The notes under the pieces: generated by a model | The model's database searches: none | Told to the model about the DNA's origin: nothing | What the model saw: only the letters and a program-made list of their open reading frames with translations | In this document: positions 11,095-26,000 of the stretch, piece after piece | Layout: each line of letters opens with the position of its first letter | Numbering within the stretch: position 1 is the first letter of the stretch | Origin: Asterias amurensis | Taxonomy: Eukaryota; Echinodermata; Asteroidea; Forcipulatida; Asteriidae | Direction: 5' to 3' | Length of the DNA stretch: 64,000 nt | Assembly (NCBI RefSeq): GCF_032118995.1 | Contig: NC_092653.1 | Span: 25,067,202-25,131,201, forward strand | Translations under genes and position numbers: made by a program

Positions 11095-14000
11095 TGGTAC
11101 TCCGTGTACAATCTCTGCATCTTGAGATTGGAACCAATGATTGGGAGGACTTCGTCCAGGAGGTATCGTTTAGAGAGACCCTGAGGAGAGCAAAGGAGAC
11201 ATGAGAACAAAATTTAGAACAAAGCAAAAGCAAATATATTTTATCGCAAAGCAAATATTTTGTTAGTTTGGTGGCATGTTGTGGTTGAGCAGTTTAGTGC
11301 CCCCGACTCAAGTTCTGGTGTTTTTGGTCAGCCCAGTGTGGACTTGAGTCCTTATGTCCTGAGGAATTTGGCCGGAGGTCAATGCATGAGGTCAAATGTC
11401 AAGGATCAAAGGTTAAGGGTCAAAGGTTAAACAGGTATCTTACCAATTCCAATGGTTGCCACTGTGACTCCTCAGCCCCCACTTTGTAGAACGGTCCCAA
11501 CAACTCACTACAGATATCTCGTAATCTGCTCTCTTGCTCTGTAGTGGAAGAAATTACCAGAAAGAAAAATAAACAATGTGTTTTGACTAAAGTGTCACTT
11601 ACTCACCAGGAATTCCAGGACCTAAACTCACATGGTTGTGGGTTCGAATCCTACCAAGCTAACCACTGGTTTCACAATGACTAGAATAAGAATTGTCGTC
11701 TCGTTACAGAATCACAATTTCTGGTGAGCCTGTTTGAACTGGGTGTCAGTCTGAAAAGTTGGCTTGGCCTTGGCTTCACAACCAGAATCAATATATGGAA
11801 TGAGATGAAAATGAAATTATTTCTTCAACCTACCTTCTTGTACCAGGTAGCGTACATAAGTCAGCAGCCAGAATCGATACTCATGACCAGACTTTAAAGC
11901 TTGAGCAGCGGACAGCTGACCCTCTAGATAACTCATTGTAGAAGAACGTTGTAGGGTACGGTTGGATTGGGACATACCGTTGGACTGCTTCCCTGCTCTG
12001 TGATTAAGAAAATATCGGATATTATTAACGGCTGTAAACAAATGAAAGCCATATTACAACAGTGGTATTTATTCATATTAAAGACACTTGACACTATTGT
12101 TAATTGTCGAAGAACCGTCTTCTCACTTGGTGTATCTCAACATACGCACAAAATAACAAACTGGTGAAAATTTGAACTCAATTGGTCGTCGAAGATGCGA
12201 GATAATAATGAAAGAAAAAACACCCTTGTCAAACGAAGTTGTGTGCTTTTAGATGCTTGATTTCGGGACCTCAAAATCTAATTCTAAGGCCTCAAAATGA
12301 AGTTCGTGGAAAATTACTTCTTTCTAGAAAACAAGGTACTTCAGAGGGAACCGTTTCTCACAATGTTTTATACTATCAACAGCTCTCCATTGCTTGTTAC
12401 CAAGTAAGTTTTTATGCTAACAATTTTTTTTAGTAATTACCAATAGTATCCACTGCCTTTAACATCTATTAAATCATGCAGTACACGCTGCTAAAGTATA
12501 CTTACCTGAGTGATGGCCCTTGCAGTGTGGTGAGGGGTCCGGATGCAGACAGCGCCCCCTGGGATGGTTGACATGCCTGGTGGTCTGAGCAGAGACTGAG
12601 GGTGTCACCCTGCTGACACAATAACATCCTAAAATCAAAAGGTAAAAACGGTTCACTCAATTATAGGAAAAATCAAACACTTTCGATCCTGGCTGTGCTC
12701 CGTGGTCATAATGGGTTGATGTGGCTGGCAACCAAAGGCGCCCTTGCATGCTTGCTTCTCGAACATGTTGTAGCCACGCCCTTCGCAATTCAAGTCTTAG
12801 CTGCGAGTAAGGATTATTAGCCCCCCAAATTATTATTATAGTAAAGTAACTAAAATAAATAACATTGAAACATTCTAAAAATCTACTCCACTGTAGTAGA
12901 ACATATCAAAGCAAGACAAGTTCTCAAAAGAACACGATCTACCCGGCAGGTATATATATACATGGTGCTTATAAAAAATATATATATATTGCAGGCCTGT
13001 TTGATTTGTTTTTGAAAGGGCAAGGACACCAAGGCATTTTCTTATTAGTTAGGGGGCACACTATGAGGAAATTGTATATTTCTACTGGAGCAATTCAAAG
13101 GCAACAGGGGGCATTGAGGCAATCGCCTTCGTTGCCTCCGTGAAGTATCAGGTCTGAGATTGATACCTCATCATGCGATGCCTCAAGTCCCACATAACAA
13201 GTAAACAGTCAAATTATTTTTTGAACTTAGAAAGAGACTGGGACACATTTCATTAAGGCCTACATGTATAAGCACAAATGTGTGCTAAGCACAGTACAAT
13301 CATGCCAAGCAGAAACAGGTTACCAGTCAAACTATACTAAAGCTCATATTGTTGGGACTGGTGCCCAGGTCATTTTGCTTAGCAAAGAGAAATGGCTAAG
13401 CAGTATTTTTTGATTGACAGATTAATGAAACTGAGCCATAGCTGAAGGATAGTCCACATTTACAACTGTGAAAACACACTCCACATTGATGGCTGTGAAT
13501 CTAGTGAAAGTACACTCCACATTGATGGCTGTGAATCTAATGAAAATACACTCCACATTGATGGCTGTGAAAATACAACACTTACCAGCAAGACATGGAT
13601 GAATTGTAGCTGTAGGATTTTCCATTGGAAAGCAGTATAGCTGGTACTCCCTGATCTGTTACCAGTGAATTTTTGATGGTTATATCACCACCTGCAGATT
13701 AACAAAAACAAAATATCCGATTAGAAAAAAAAAAATATTGTTGTCTAGTGACTGAATCAAAGATCTTCTTTCAAGACACTGGACACCTTTGGTAATTGTG
13801 AAAGACAAGTATTCCCATTTGGTGTATCCCATAGACCTTTTCGCAAATACCGGGGTGCGCGTAAAGCTTGGAATTAGGTGCATTGTGGTCTAGCTGGTAT
13901 CCAAGATTGATCCATATCTATCCCACAATGCACCTCATTTAACTGTCTGCGCTTGCACAATGGTATGTGCAATTCATAATCATAGATGTTAAACCAATGT

Positions 14001-17000
14001 TTGTATGAGAGAGATTGGCCGTTGCCAGCTTGGCGTTTATACCCTCGTGGGAGCTTTGCCGAGTTCCCTTGTTGGGAAGATCATCTTAAAACAAACACCC
14101 CAACAAATACCCAAATAAACCCCCCCCCAAAAAAAATAAAAGAACCAAGAAAAAAAAAAAGAAAAACAAAAACAAAAAAACAAAAATAGTTGCTTGTTCT
14201 CACCTTTCATGATTGGCAGTAACGACACTCTGCTGACTTTGGCTTCCATCCTCCTTACATCCCTACAAACAAAACCCATAAAAATGACCCAACATTACTA
14301 TGGAGGACACAATGGCACAGACCCAGTTAAATTCATCAAGGATGCCCTCGTTTTGTGGAGCGGGACGATGACAAGTCAAATGGGACGTCACGCTCTTGAA
14401 AAATGAACAACAGCTTCAATCAAAGAAGAAAACGGAGCATTTTATCGGGTCTAGCTCCCAATTTGTGTGTCAAAATCAAATCGCAATTAAAATGCTTACC
14501 GATGCCAGGTACTAACTTACTTGCACGGCTGTTGTTAGACGTAAACAAAAAATATTATAAAACGCATTCACGGCACGCGGAGACGGGAAAAAAACGAAGC
14601 CTGCGGAAAAAACTGGGAATGGGCAAATTAAAAACAGGGACTTCCGCGTTTCCGCAGATGTCTCACATCCTGTTGCTTACCAGAATCAAGCTACCAGTCA
14701 TATACTATCTGTACCTGGAATCCTGCTTATTTTGGCTTAGCAGAAAATTGTTAAGCAAAATTTTCTGCTAAGCAACTTTAAGAAATGAGACCACGATCTT
14801 TTGCTACTAGTCCCTTACCAGACATACAGCAAGCCTGATGTTGTGATGGCCATGATGTACCCACTACTGCATTGTAAAATGCTGACAACAGAGGGCAGCA
14901 AACATGCGGGGAGTAACCTCCGACCCTCACTGGAGAACATGTTTACAGTTTGGTTTTCACAGCTGACGCATACCACAAACCTAAAAAAGAAATACAGACA
15001 TACCAACACCAAAATTTACTTTTTGACAGTAAATGGCAAGACAGTAGGAGGGTTGACTGTACACAGTGTAAAGATGCATTCTTTACATGATATCTTATTG
15101 CAGGCTGTCCTAGTGCATGTTTTAATCAAAACAAGTAGATTAAATGGTCACATAGTAAGAGGGTTGACTGTGTACTGTGCAGATGCAATCATCCTATGAT
15201 ATATTACGGGCTAGCATAGTTTATCTACCAATCAAAACCAGTAGATTAAATGGTCGCAGAGTAAGAGGGTTGATTGTGTACTGTGCTGATGCAATCATCC
15301 TATGATATATTGCGGCTAGCATAGTCTATCTACCATTCAAAACCATTCAAATGATATAATCAGACAGTAGGATTCACCAAATGATATCATATAGCAAGCT
15401 GCCGTCTGAAGAATGTGGATGATATTAAATGGTCAAACAGTAGGAGGGTTAAAAAGTGACTGACCTATTTCCTGTTAATATTGTTCCTTTACTGGTTAGG
15501 ATGGATTCCCATATCGTCTCGTTCTCTTTCATTCCTCGGAGTTTATGTACAGATTTTGCTGTAAAGAAGAAGAAATTACATCCACTTTGAACCAAAATAC
15601 ACAAAAAACTATAGTTACTTGTATGTATATTTCCAAGAGGCTACAGACCTCAGCAGTGTTGTCATCCAGCCACCATCTTAGAGGTAAAATGGTAACGAAA
15701 CAATCAAAACGCACAGATATTCACACGCGGCGCACTGGTTTAGCCAATGAACCTCTTCTTTCTGACCTCTAGGTGAGGGCGCCCTACTGATACCACATCA
15801 TGTGCATGAGGTCTATTTTATTTATTTCCTCAAAACCTCCAAAAATGGAAAAGATAAAAAGATTAAAGTACATCAAATTTAGAGTAAAATGCACATAAAC
15901 ACGTAATTAAAGACACATGATAACCCTGACACTCTCGGACGACCCCCCAGACTATCTGGACTATTGTTGTTATTATTATTATTTACCTGTTACTGAGTCG
16001 CTGTTTTCCAATTCAACAACGAGATCTGGTTCAGTTGAGCTGCTCTGACGAGGCACATTCAGCTGTAACTTCTTGGGAGTCTCTGGGGTTGGTATCTTGA
16101 TTAGAGGCTTGGCTGGTAATAACCGACTTGCCGCTTCAGACGAACCCTGGTTCAATATCAAAGGACAACAAATTGACAATGTTAACGATTGGTTGATATA
16201 TTCTAAAGACCCTATGCACAACACGCAGCGCATATACATGCATGTTTCTTCCAAAACCGCATTGTTCGGGGTTGGTAATGACGTATCTTGATCAGTGGCT
16301 TGGCTGGTAACAACTGAGTTCAAATTTTCACAGATTTGTTATTTTGTGCATATAATGAGACACACCAACTGAGAATGCTGGTCTTTGACAATTATCAAAG
16401 GTGTCCAGTGTCTTTAAGAATAATTAACAAGAATCAACAGGGTCCAGCCACCCACCAAGTTTATCAAGAATCCTCACATTGTTACAAAGCTGCCAACAAC
16501 AATCACAGAAATGTTTCGCACTGGAGAAGGCTCTGCTAGGGTCAAAAAATTAATTTTTGGGGTTGGAACAGAAGATTGCAACAGCTTACTCAATGTTCTC
16601 TTAGGTATTAATGTAGTAGGAAAAAATGTCCACAATTTGGGAGATTTTCAAGTTTGTTCATCAATACAGGGAAAGATTGGTTTATTTTCATGGAAACTAC
16701 TGCAGAGTCAGAGAGGGTTGGCACTCTGCTGTGAATGCTACAAATCCCTTTATCAAAAAAATTTGGACATTCTTGCACAGTGCATACAAATTTTTTTTTG
16801 CAATAGGTAATGGGGTGGATTTCACAAAGAGTTAAGACTAGTCTTATCTCTAGTTAGGACAAGTTATCCGTCCTAACTTAGGACTATCCATATGTTTTTC
16901 AAATTCTGCTCATATCTTTCCAATATGCAGCAGTTCAGTTGTGGAACAGTCTTCCAGAGGTTGTTACACAGGCTGAGACATCAGAACAATCTGTTTACTT

Positions 17001-20000
17001 TGTACATGTTAGGACTAGTCCAAACTCGTTGTGGATTTCACAAAGAGTTAAGACTCGTCTTATCTCTAGTTACCCGTCCTAACTTAGGACTATCCATATC
17101 TCCTCCTAACTCTTTGTGAACTCAACCCCTGAATTGAAAAATCACTTACACCAGCAACTGAGGTCCCGCTGGAAGTTGGCGTCGCTGCAGCTGCTGCTGC
17201 TGCTGCAGCAGCCGCAGCAGCAGCAGCTGCAGCAGCAATTCTCTGCTGTGTCCTATACTCCTTACGAGGCTTCTTAATGATGGGTTTATCTGAGGAGGCG
17301 TCTCCTCGTTTCCCCTTCAGGGATTGAGAGGAACGAGGAGGGGTAGGGGCGACGACGGGTCCATCTTTCAGTTTGGATACATCTTTGGTTCTGGTGGAAG
17401 AAAAACACAATTTAGAATCAATTTATAACTTTGTTTTCCATCCTCCACAAATAATAGTTGTTAAGAAATACTTTGGATAGAAAGTGGTAGAAACAGAAGT
17501 TAATATTCTTTATCCCCGATGCAAATTTAACATCTACACTGTATTACAGAGCATACTGATTGAAACGTCGAGCTGAAACCAACGGTTCTTTTCAGAACCA
17601 CCCCAACTCATTTAGAGATATTCATTACATGGTGTTACAGCAAACCTTTCCATATCGTATTTCCACCATGCAAAATTTCAAATCCTACTTAACAAGTCAC
17701 TAGTTCTGTTTCTCCATTTAAGAAAAGAAACAAAGCCGCATAACGGCTCAGTCACACAGGCCCCAATAACGAGAACGAAAATGAGAACGATAAAAATGCA
17801 CGCTCGCGATTGGTTGAATTGCTCCACGCAGAATACGCCAACGCTCATTCAACCAATCGACGGCATGCATTTTTATCATTCTCGTTTTCGTTCTCGTTAT
17901 CGGGGCCTGTGTGACCAGGCCTTAACTCTATCGCAAACATAAATGGCTGCCCACTTTAACAACAACCAGAATCAATTTAACATAAACAGAATCACTTTAA
18001 AAATAAACAGACCGAGTAACGTTCTTACTTATCAGCATAAGCTGCAGCAGCTTCAGCACATGCTGCAGCGGCCGCCGCCGACGCCATCTTAGCGATGTCT
18101 GACGTTCCTGACTTGGCTGTGCTGACATCAGCTTTTGGGGAGACCTCGGTGACTGCTGCGACTGGTTTAGGCTGATCGGCAAGGTGGCTCTCGGCAGTGA
18201 GTTTGGCTTTCTCTGCAGCTGCTGCTGCTGCTGTTGCTTTACCATCCGTGGTTTGTTTCTGGGTGAAGCGACTATCCAACGCAGAAACAGGCTGGATAGA
18301 TTAAAGGCAATGGACACTATTGGTAACAACTCAAAATAATGAAATTTAGTGCTTTCTAATTAAACCAGCAGATAAAAACTCAAATAGTTTGTTACTCTTG
18401 AATAACCCAACAGTTTAGCAGATGTTAAATTTGCATCTGGAATAAAGAATATTTGTTTTATTTTTACCTGCTGCTAAACATAGGGTTTCATACTGCCTCC
18501 ACCTATTGGGGAATCGCGATGGTCTAGTTGGTAAGACACTGCTCTAGAATTGCAAAGGTCATGGGTTTGAATCCCACCCGAGTAATATCACTGTGAATTG
18601 TTTTCACAGAGCTCGGGGAAGTACAGAGTATACAGTGCTACACACACATCGGTGTACAAGGGTAAAACTAAAATCAATAAAACTTAACAGTTGCTGATTA
18701 TTTTTTCTTAAACCAAAGGTCATATCAACATACCACATTACTGTCCAGGGTCGTGACCCCATCCATGACCTCTTTCTTCACCATGACCTTGTTTTGACCT
18801 TCGATGAATACATTACTGCCTGGTTGACCCTGCTGGCTGCTTGATGTGGGACTATCAAAGAGATTCTGACTTAAGCTGCGGAATGGCTTCGGAGACACTC
18901 TGTCAAAAAGAACAATTTAAAAATTTGTAATAGTTGCATTGTGCACAAAAAATTACTTGTGTTTTTTGCTTTATAACTAGACAACAGTATAGTAAGCAAT
19001 CAAGACTGCTTAGTGAATCGCTTTCAAAGGCAGATGACACTATTGGTAATTACTCAAAATAATTATCAGCATAAAACCTTACTTGGTGACGAGTAATGGG
19101 GAGAGGTTAATAGTATAAAACATTGTGAGAAACGGCTCACTCTGAACTGACGTAGTTTTCGAGAAAGAAGTAATTTTCCACGAATTTGATTTTAAGACCT
19201 CAAGTTTAGAATTTAAGGTCTCGAAATCAAGCATCTGAAAGCTCACAATTTTGTGTGACAAGGGTGTTTTTTTCTTTCCTATTTATCTCGCCACTCCACC
19301 GACCAATCGAGCTCAAATTTTCACAGGTTTGTTATTTTATGCATAAGTTGAAATACACCAAGTGAGAAGACTGGAATTGACAATTACCAAAAATGTTCAG
19401 TGTCTGTAAAATTCTCCATGTTTAATTCTCAAGTTTTTTTAAAATTCGATGCTCTTAACCACTCGGCTGCTTACCCGAAGCTTGCCTGTTGAGGTGCTAT
19501 ATGCAATGGTGTGATCCTCCGTCTGCCATCAGGGGTTCTTGTTTCTATCTGCTTGCTCTTCACATCCTGAGAGGGAAGAGGGGAATGTGTTTCATTGAAA
19601 ATGCAAAGTAAATGGCGAATATAGATTCTGTTTCAATGGGAACAAACAATTTACAAAATTGAATGTCTGGTTCTTGCTTAGTCACAAGTTACTGCTCAAA
19701 TTGGAACTGATGATGCGTGCACATATTGTAAGAGCGTTGTACGTGCGTTTAATATGAAGTACACGTTGGTGTGTGTGTTAAAATAACGCTATGGGATGCT
19801 GTTTTGTCTACTTACAAAATGGCCGCACACCGGGCCCACAGGCCGCGTATCTAAGCTTGTGCGGCCTCTAGTTCTCTATGAGTCAAGTTGTCGATTTCAC
19901 CAAACTCTTCCTAACTTCTTAATCTTAGGATTTAGGACGTGTCAAAGCCTTGCACTGTAACATGCAAACCCTAAGATAAATCCAAAGTTAGGACGGGTTT

Positions 20001-23000
20001 CTTCATCCTAACTCAAGACAGGATTAATCCTAGCGTTTCGTGAAATCGGCTGCAGTGCACTGAACCGCTCAACCAAGACAACAAGATGAGACTCACCAGT
20101 GGCTGTCCCTCAATGAGGGCCGTCTGGACCACCGTCTTAGTAGGTGTGGTCATCATCTTGATCTTGGACGCCTGCTTCTCCTTCAGCTCTTTCTGTTGCT
20201 GCTGTAGTTTCAGCATCTCTGGATTCTCAATGATGCTGTTGGCGAGGTTTGTGGATCCTGACGAGAAGACGCTCTTTCCATAGACTTTCTCATGAAGTTT
20301 TGTCTGTTCAGGTGAAAAAAAAATATAGAATAAGGCCGTGTCCGAATGGACGGCTTCAGCTACTAGGGTTACGGCTAGATTTCCACCTCATCATGCGTTG
20401 AGGTATAGGACGTCCTTAGCAACACCCTTAACAACAGCCGTAGCCGTAGTTGTAGACGCTAATTACAATACGGCCTTAGGCTCCATTTATCCTAGGCTCA
20501 AAACTCGACAATTAACAACCTTAACCCTCCCACTATTACACCGTGAATTTTTTAAATGTTTTTAAATAAACCAAAAATCATAAACCAACCGAAATTATGT
20601 AAGTTACACAAATATTTATACAATGTTGTGCACTTTAAGAAATTGTTCATAAAGTAGTTGAAGTGAATACCTTGTCATCCTTAGTGAGTTGTGAACCGAC
20701 TTCATCACTGCTGAGATTGAAGTAACAGACTGTGCCGTCGACTGAGCAAGCTAGAAGCTCATCACCTTCCTGGTTCCTGGAAAGACATATCGGTTTGAAC
20801 AATTGTTAGCAACTTTGACAATATGGGTGCGTTCGATTAGCTTCCCTGGGTCGACCCCGCGGTGCTCACTCAGGTGAGCCCCTGACAAAAGCTAATCGAA
20901 CGATCATTCACCCTCTCGTGGTGATGGCATGCATTATAAGCAGGGCACTTTGGGCTGACCCGGGTGAGCCCCTTGAATGCCGTCAAAGCTATTTGAATGA
21001 ACTGGGGGCAGACAGGGGTCGACCCAGGGAAGCTAGTCAAAAGCACCCTATGTGGTGCAAGATCCTTGCTCGACCTGTCAGACCAACTGACGTGACCAAC
21101 CTGAATGATCTGACAGACTGATCTGAACAACCAACTGGCCTAACAGAACGACTAACCTCATTGACTGTAATAACCAACCAGTCATCTTAAACAACCAAAC
21201 GATCGGCAGACCTGAATGACCGATCATGATCAACTATCCTTGACTGAAGAGAAATATTTACTTACCACGTCAGGTCCATGATGGAGTTATTGAAGATGTC
21301 ATGGACCACCACAAGAGGGCGCTTTAATGCAGTCAGCTGTTGGTTCAAGATATGAACACATTATCAAGAGAAATTCCATGTAGTACAAAAATTATTGGGG
21401 CTCCATGCTATGGGTAAATGTTACTACAATATACACGTCAAAAGTGAAGAAGGTTCAAAATCAATTATGTACTTTAGCTGCATTGGGAACCCTGCTTAGC
21501 GAAAATAATATGCTGAACAACTTTGTTTCGGCTTGAAACACATGTGGGTGTGATCAAGTGCTATATAAAGACCCGGTCACACAGGCCTTGATACTGAGAA
21601 CGAAAACGAGAACGAAAACGAGAACGTTTAAAATGCATGCCCACGGTTGGTCGAATGAGCATGGGCGAATCCTGCGTGGAGCAATTCAACCAATATAATA
21701 CGTTCTCTTAGCGGCGTTATCGTTTTTCGGTATCGCTGCAGTGTGATTCGGCCTTTAGAACATTGATTATTATTCTTATTATTGTTTACTTACCCATATT
21801 GACACTGATCTGTCTCTACTGCCTATTGCACAGCATGTATACGGCTGTTGCTATAAATAGGAAATGAACAACACACAAAAAAAGACACAAAAGAAATTAA
21901 GAACTGATATAATTCACACTACTTTCAGATAAGCATGTTGTGAAAAGAAAAAAAAAACAAGTTAACCTCATGGGTGTTGGGTGTAATTGGTAAATGTCAA
22001 AGCCCAGTCTTCTCACTTGGTGCATCTCAACATATGCATGAAATAACAAACCTTTTAAAATTTGAGCTCAATTGGTCGTCGAAGTTGCGAGATAACTATG
22101 AAAGAAAAAAACACCCTTGTCACACGAAGTTGTGTGCTTTCAGATGCTTTAATTCGAAACCTCAAAAATGTAATTATTATTAATCTTGTATATTATTTAT
22201 TATCTAATACTTATGCTAATAATATATTTGAGTTATTCCAATAGTGTCCACTGCCTTTAAAATGGTAAACAAATTGAAGCAGACAAATCTTACCTTTGAC
22301 TGGTTACCTCTTTTGATTGTTCTTGTAAAAATGTTAGAGTTGAACCTCTGCAATGAAATTAAAAAACAAACAATTAAAATATTATATTTAATTTATTTGT
22401 TTGCTTTTAATTTATTTCATACATTGTCCACAGCACAAGCGCCAAAAATGTCAGAAGAGAATTCTGTGGTAAAGATTCCTTATGAAGTTAGGTTGTTTTG
22501 TGGATGTAAATTTAACCATCAAATTGCCAAAATAAGAAACGGTGTTTTCCACTTACTACACATGTGACTGCTTTGCGGTGTCCGACAAAGTCCATATTAG
22601 CTTTCCAGCCCTCTCGGTCGATGATCTGAGCCGTTGGTCCCCTGTTGTTCATTGCATGTGCAGATACAACATAGGCGCCATCGGGGGACCAGCTAAGTCT
22701 CAATATATGTGTTGTACCCCCACACTGTGTCAGGAATGCAACAAAAGTAAAAAATTTATAAAACATGGTACTTATACAACGCATCACATTAACATCTTGA
22801 TCCAATTTCATTGGCTTTAAAGCCTGTAAGCACAACAAACTTGCTTAGCACCACAGTAATTTCTTGCTTAGCCAAAAAATTGTTTAGCAGATTTGTTTAA
22901 CTTGTGCTTATTGTATGCTTAGCTTAGAGGTGATATAATCAGTGATATCTTTTCTTCCAGTAGGAGTCTCATGGTCGACAAACAAACAAATATGACAAAC

Positions 23001-26000
23001 CTCTTCAAATGGCTGGAAGATTGCTGTCTCCTCTTTCCAGTCCATCGTTCTCCAAATCCTTAGACTTTTATCATCAGACTAGTAGAGAAAAGAATAATAC
23101 AGCAAATATTAAAACAATAATCTCAAAAATGTATACGTATGAAACTAGCAAGTATACAATACAGGAAAGTATCGTTGCCAAAATTTAGGATTTGAACTGC
23201 CCAAAATCAAAACATTTGATTTTTAGAGTTGAACAAAGAACTGACTAGAGTGGGATTCGAACCAACGACCTCTGGATTAACGTGCTGGCGCTCTACCAAC
23301 TGAGCTATCTAGCCCTATGTTGGCGGTGTGACTATTTTGTCAATATCTTTGTTCGGGTGCCACTCAAAAGCCATATAATTGTTAGCAATTGACCAGGGAT
23401 CACACCCAATAAACGATACAACCTGGGAAGCGGCAGGCTGGGGATCACCTTTTTTTAATGCCTGTGATTTTTTTCGCAGAACTCGGGAATGTACTGAGTA
23501 TACAATGTACAGTGCTAACACACCGGTGTATGGGTTAAATAAAATAATATTATTCAAAAGATATAGACGATGTGACCTATGTTTACATTCAAACCGCCCT
23601 CTGTTGACAAAACACTGTATATGTCATGTTTCGACGGGCAAAATAACGCGTAGTCATGGTAAGATTGCATACACTTTCTAGCTGGCTGTCAAAACACAAA
23701 GGTTTTGTCCGGCGGTATGCGTGCGTATCATGTTATGGTTTTCGAGTAACGTCAGAGGTCACATCGTCTATAGCTATATTGGCTTTACTCAAACTACCAC
23801 AATTCTTAATGATGTGTACACACCTGAGATGCGATGTATTTTCCAACTGGGTCCCACGTCACACCTTTAACCAGACCAGAGTGACCACTTAGTACAGAAA
23901 TAATCTCTGGGGGAACAAAAAACCAAAACAAGAATTGATCAAATAATGCAGAGAGGAACTACCTGAAAAATTAAAAGAGAATATAAAACAATGAGCTTAC
24001 AATGAATATGCTAATTATATTCATGCATATGCATGATTATAAACACAAATGGGTCCATGAACACAAATGGGCCCAATTTCATGGCTCTGCTTACCGTAAG
24101 CACAGAATCGGCGCTTATGGAAGCAGGGAATTCCGTGCTTACGTCAATCGTAATTCACAGGTTAGCATTTTGGCTTCTGCGCGTGCATACTCTATGTTAC
24201 TAGGCATTCTGCGCCTACAAGGCTAGCGCAGAAATTCGGCGCTTGCATGTAAGCAGGGAATCGTGATCACAAGCGCAGAATTCAGAGGTAAGCCCAGCCT
24301 TACAGGAGTTTATTTTTTTGCAAGTTCGCCTTTGCAAGAAGATCTTAAAGGTCAAAAAAGGTCAATGAAAAATCACATTTCATTTCACATTTACATGTAC
24401 CATCTGTGAGTGATATCCTGGTTATTTTTGCTAAGCAGAAAGTTATTCATTAATTTCAGTGCTTAAGAAGCTCTATGGAAATTTGATTGGTAATCCTGCT
24501 TTTATCAAGGAAGAAATTTCATGATAAGCAAATTTTTGTGCTTAGCAGCTCTATAAAATAGGGCACATGTCATCTGCTTTCTCCTTAAAACATTGTTTTA
24601 AGACCCTTAAAATGTGAATCTAAATTGTTTTGTATTTACCTGGAAACTTGAGTGCATTCCATATGACAATACTGTTGTCAATGCTGCAGGACGCCAGCCA
24701 AGCATCATGTGGGGACCAGGCAACATCAAGGACATCTGTGGAATAGTCAGTTATTCAATGATCAATACAACCTGAATCTGAATTATAATAATAATAATAA
24801 TAGTAATAATAATATCGAAGTCTTATATAGCGCACGCTACCAAACAAGGTACTCAAGGGGCTGAGTGTATATACAAACTTTCAGAAAGATAGGTTATTGA
24901 AGTGATGAATTCTGAGACCCAATTATGTAGCACCTTAAAAGTGTTTACAAGGTGCTACGGCGCATTCAGCAGCCACAACCAGGAACACCGGGGCGAACCC
25001 CTTCTCTTTTTGATAAGTGCACTGGGTCCTTTTACATGCGTTACACACACATGGGACCAACGGCTTTACGTCCCATTCGAAAGACGAAGCAATGGTTAAG
25101 TGTGTTGCATAAGGACACAAGTGTCACGAACGGGACACGGATTCGGTGCTCTTAACCGCTTGGCCACGACACTTCTGTGCAACCTACCTCCAGTGTGAGA
25201 TCGTAGTGTGTGAGCACATCTCCACTGTTCAATGTTATTCTTGCCTGAACCGAAGACTCTTGAGGTCCCTCCATAACTAAACACAACGAACAAACAAAAG
25301 CATTCAAAAATTGTATGAACCAATTAATAATGGAATACATAATTATCTGCAACATTTTTGTTGGACAGACTTACAGCGGACAATTTTTAATGCTCATATA
25401 CGCTTGTATACGCCTGCAACCGTGAACCTCCTAGTTTCCCTCTTCTTTGCAACAGCTCCCATTGGTTTTGTACACATTTTCCAACTGTGTACACTATTGT
25501 CCTCTTTGAATGTGTCTGTACTCACATCCCCCTCTAGGGTCTAACTCTGTGGGGGGGGGGGGGGGTAGAGGGTGTTACTATTAGGGTTAGGGTTAGTGGC
25601 GGGTTAGTTGTTAAGTAGGGTCTATTTTACCTGATCATCTGCCACACCATGACCATTCTATCATCAGCACCTGAGGCAAGGTAGTAGCCATTATTAGACC
25701 ACCGGACGCTGTTAACACAAGCTGTAAATATACAAGAACATCACATAATCATTACACATGCAAGACAACAGAGTCATAGTGTGTGTGCTCCATAAATTTT
25801 GTGTTCAGCAAAAAAACTTTTGAGCAATTATTTTTTTTTTGCGAGATTGAGAGTTGTTGCTGACAAAAAGGGCTGAAACTACGATCAAAATTTCAGGAGG
25901 TATGTTGAAAATCCATCATTTGACAACCCCTGGTTGTCCTCAATTCTAGAGAAGTAGACCAAAGAACATGGTTTCCTTTTGAAAACAAAAGAGTTCACCT

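Noticed and set aside
14037-14279. Phe-rich 80-codon frame on the minus strand
   Set aside because: Only the N-terminal part (DVRRMEAKVSRVSLLPIMK) is a HIRA exon; the rest is a T-rich intron beyond its donor.
23221-23316. tRNA-like sequence as a real tRNA gene
   Set aside because: Acceptor, anticodon and T stems contain mismatches and related copies carry SINE tails; the same holds for the heads at 18508, 44789, 61468 and 63077.
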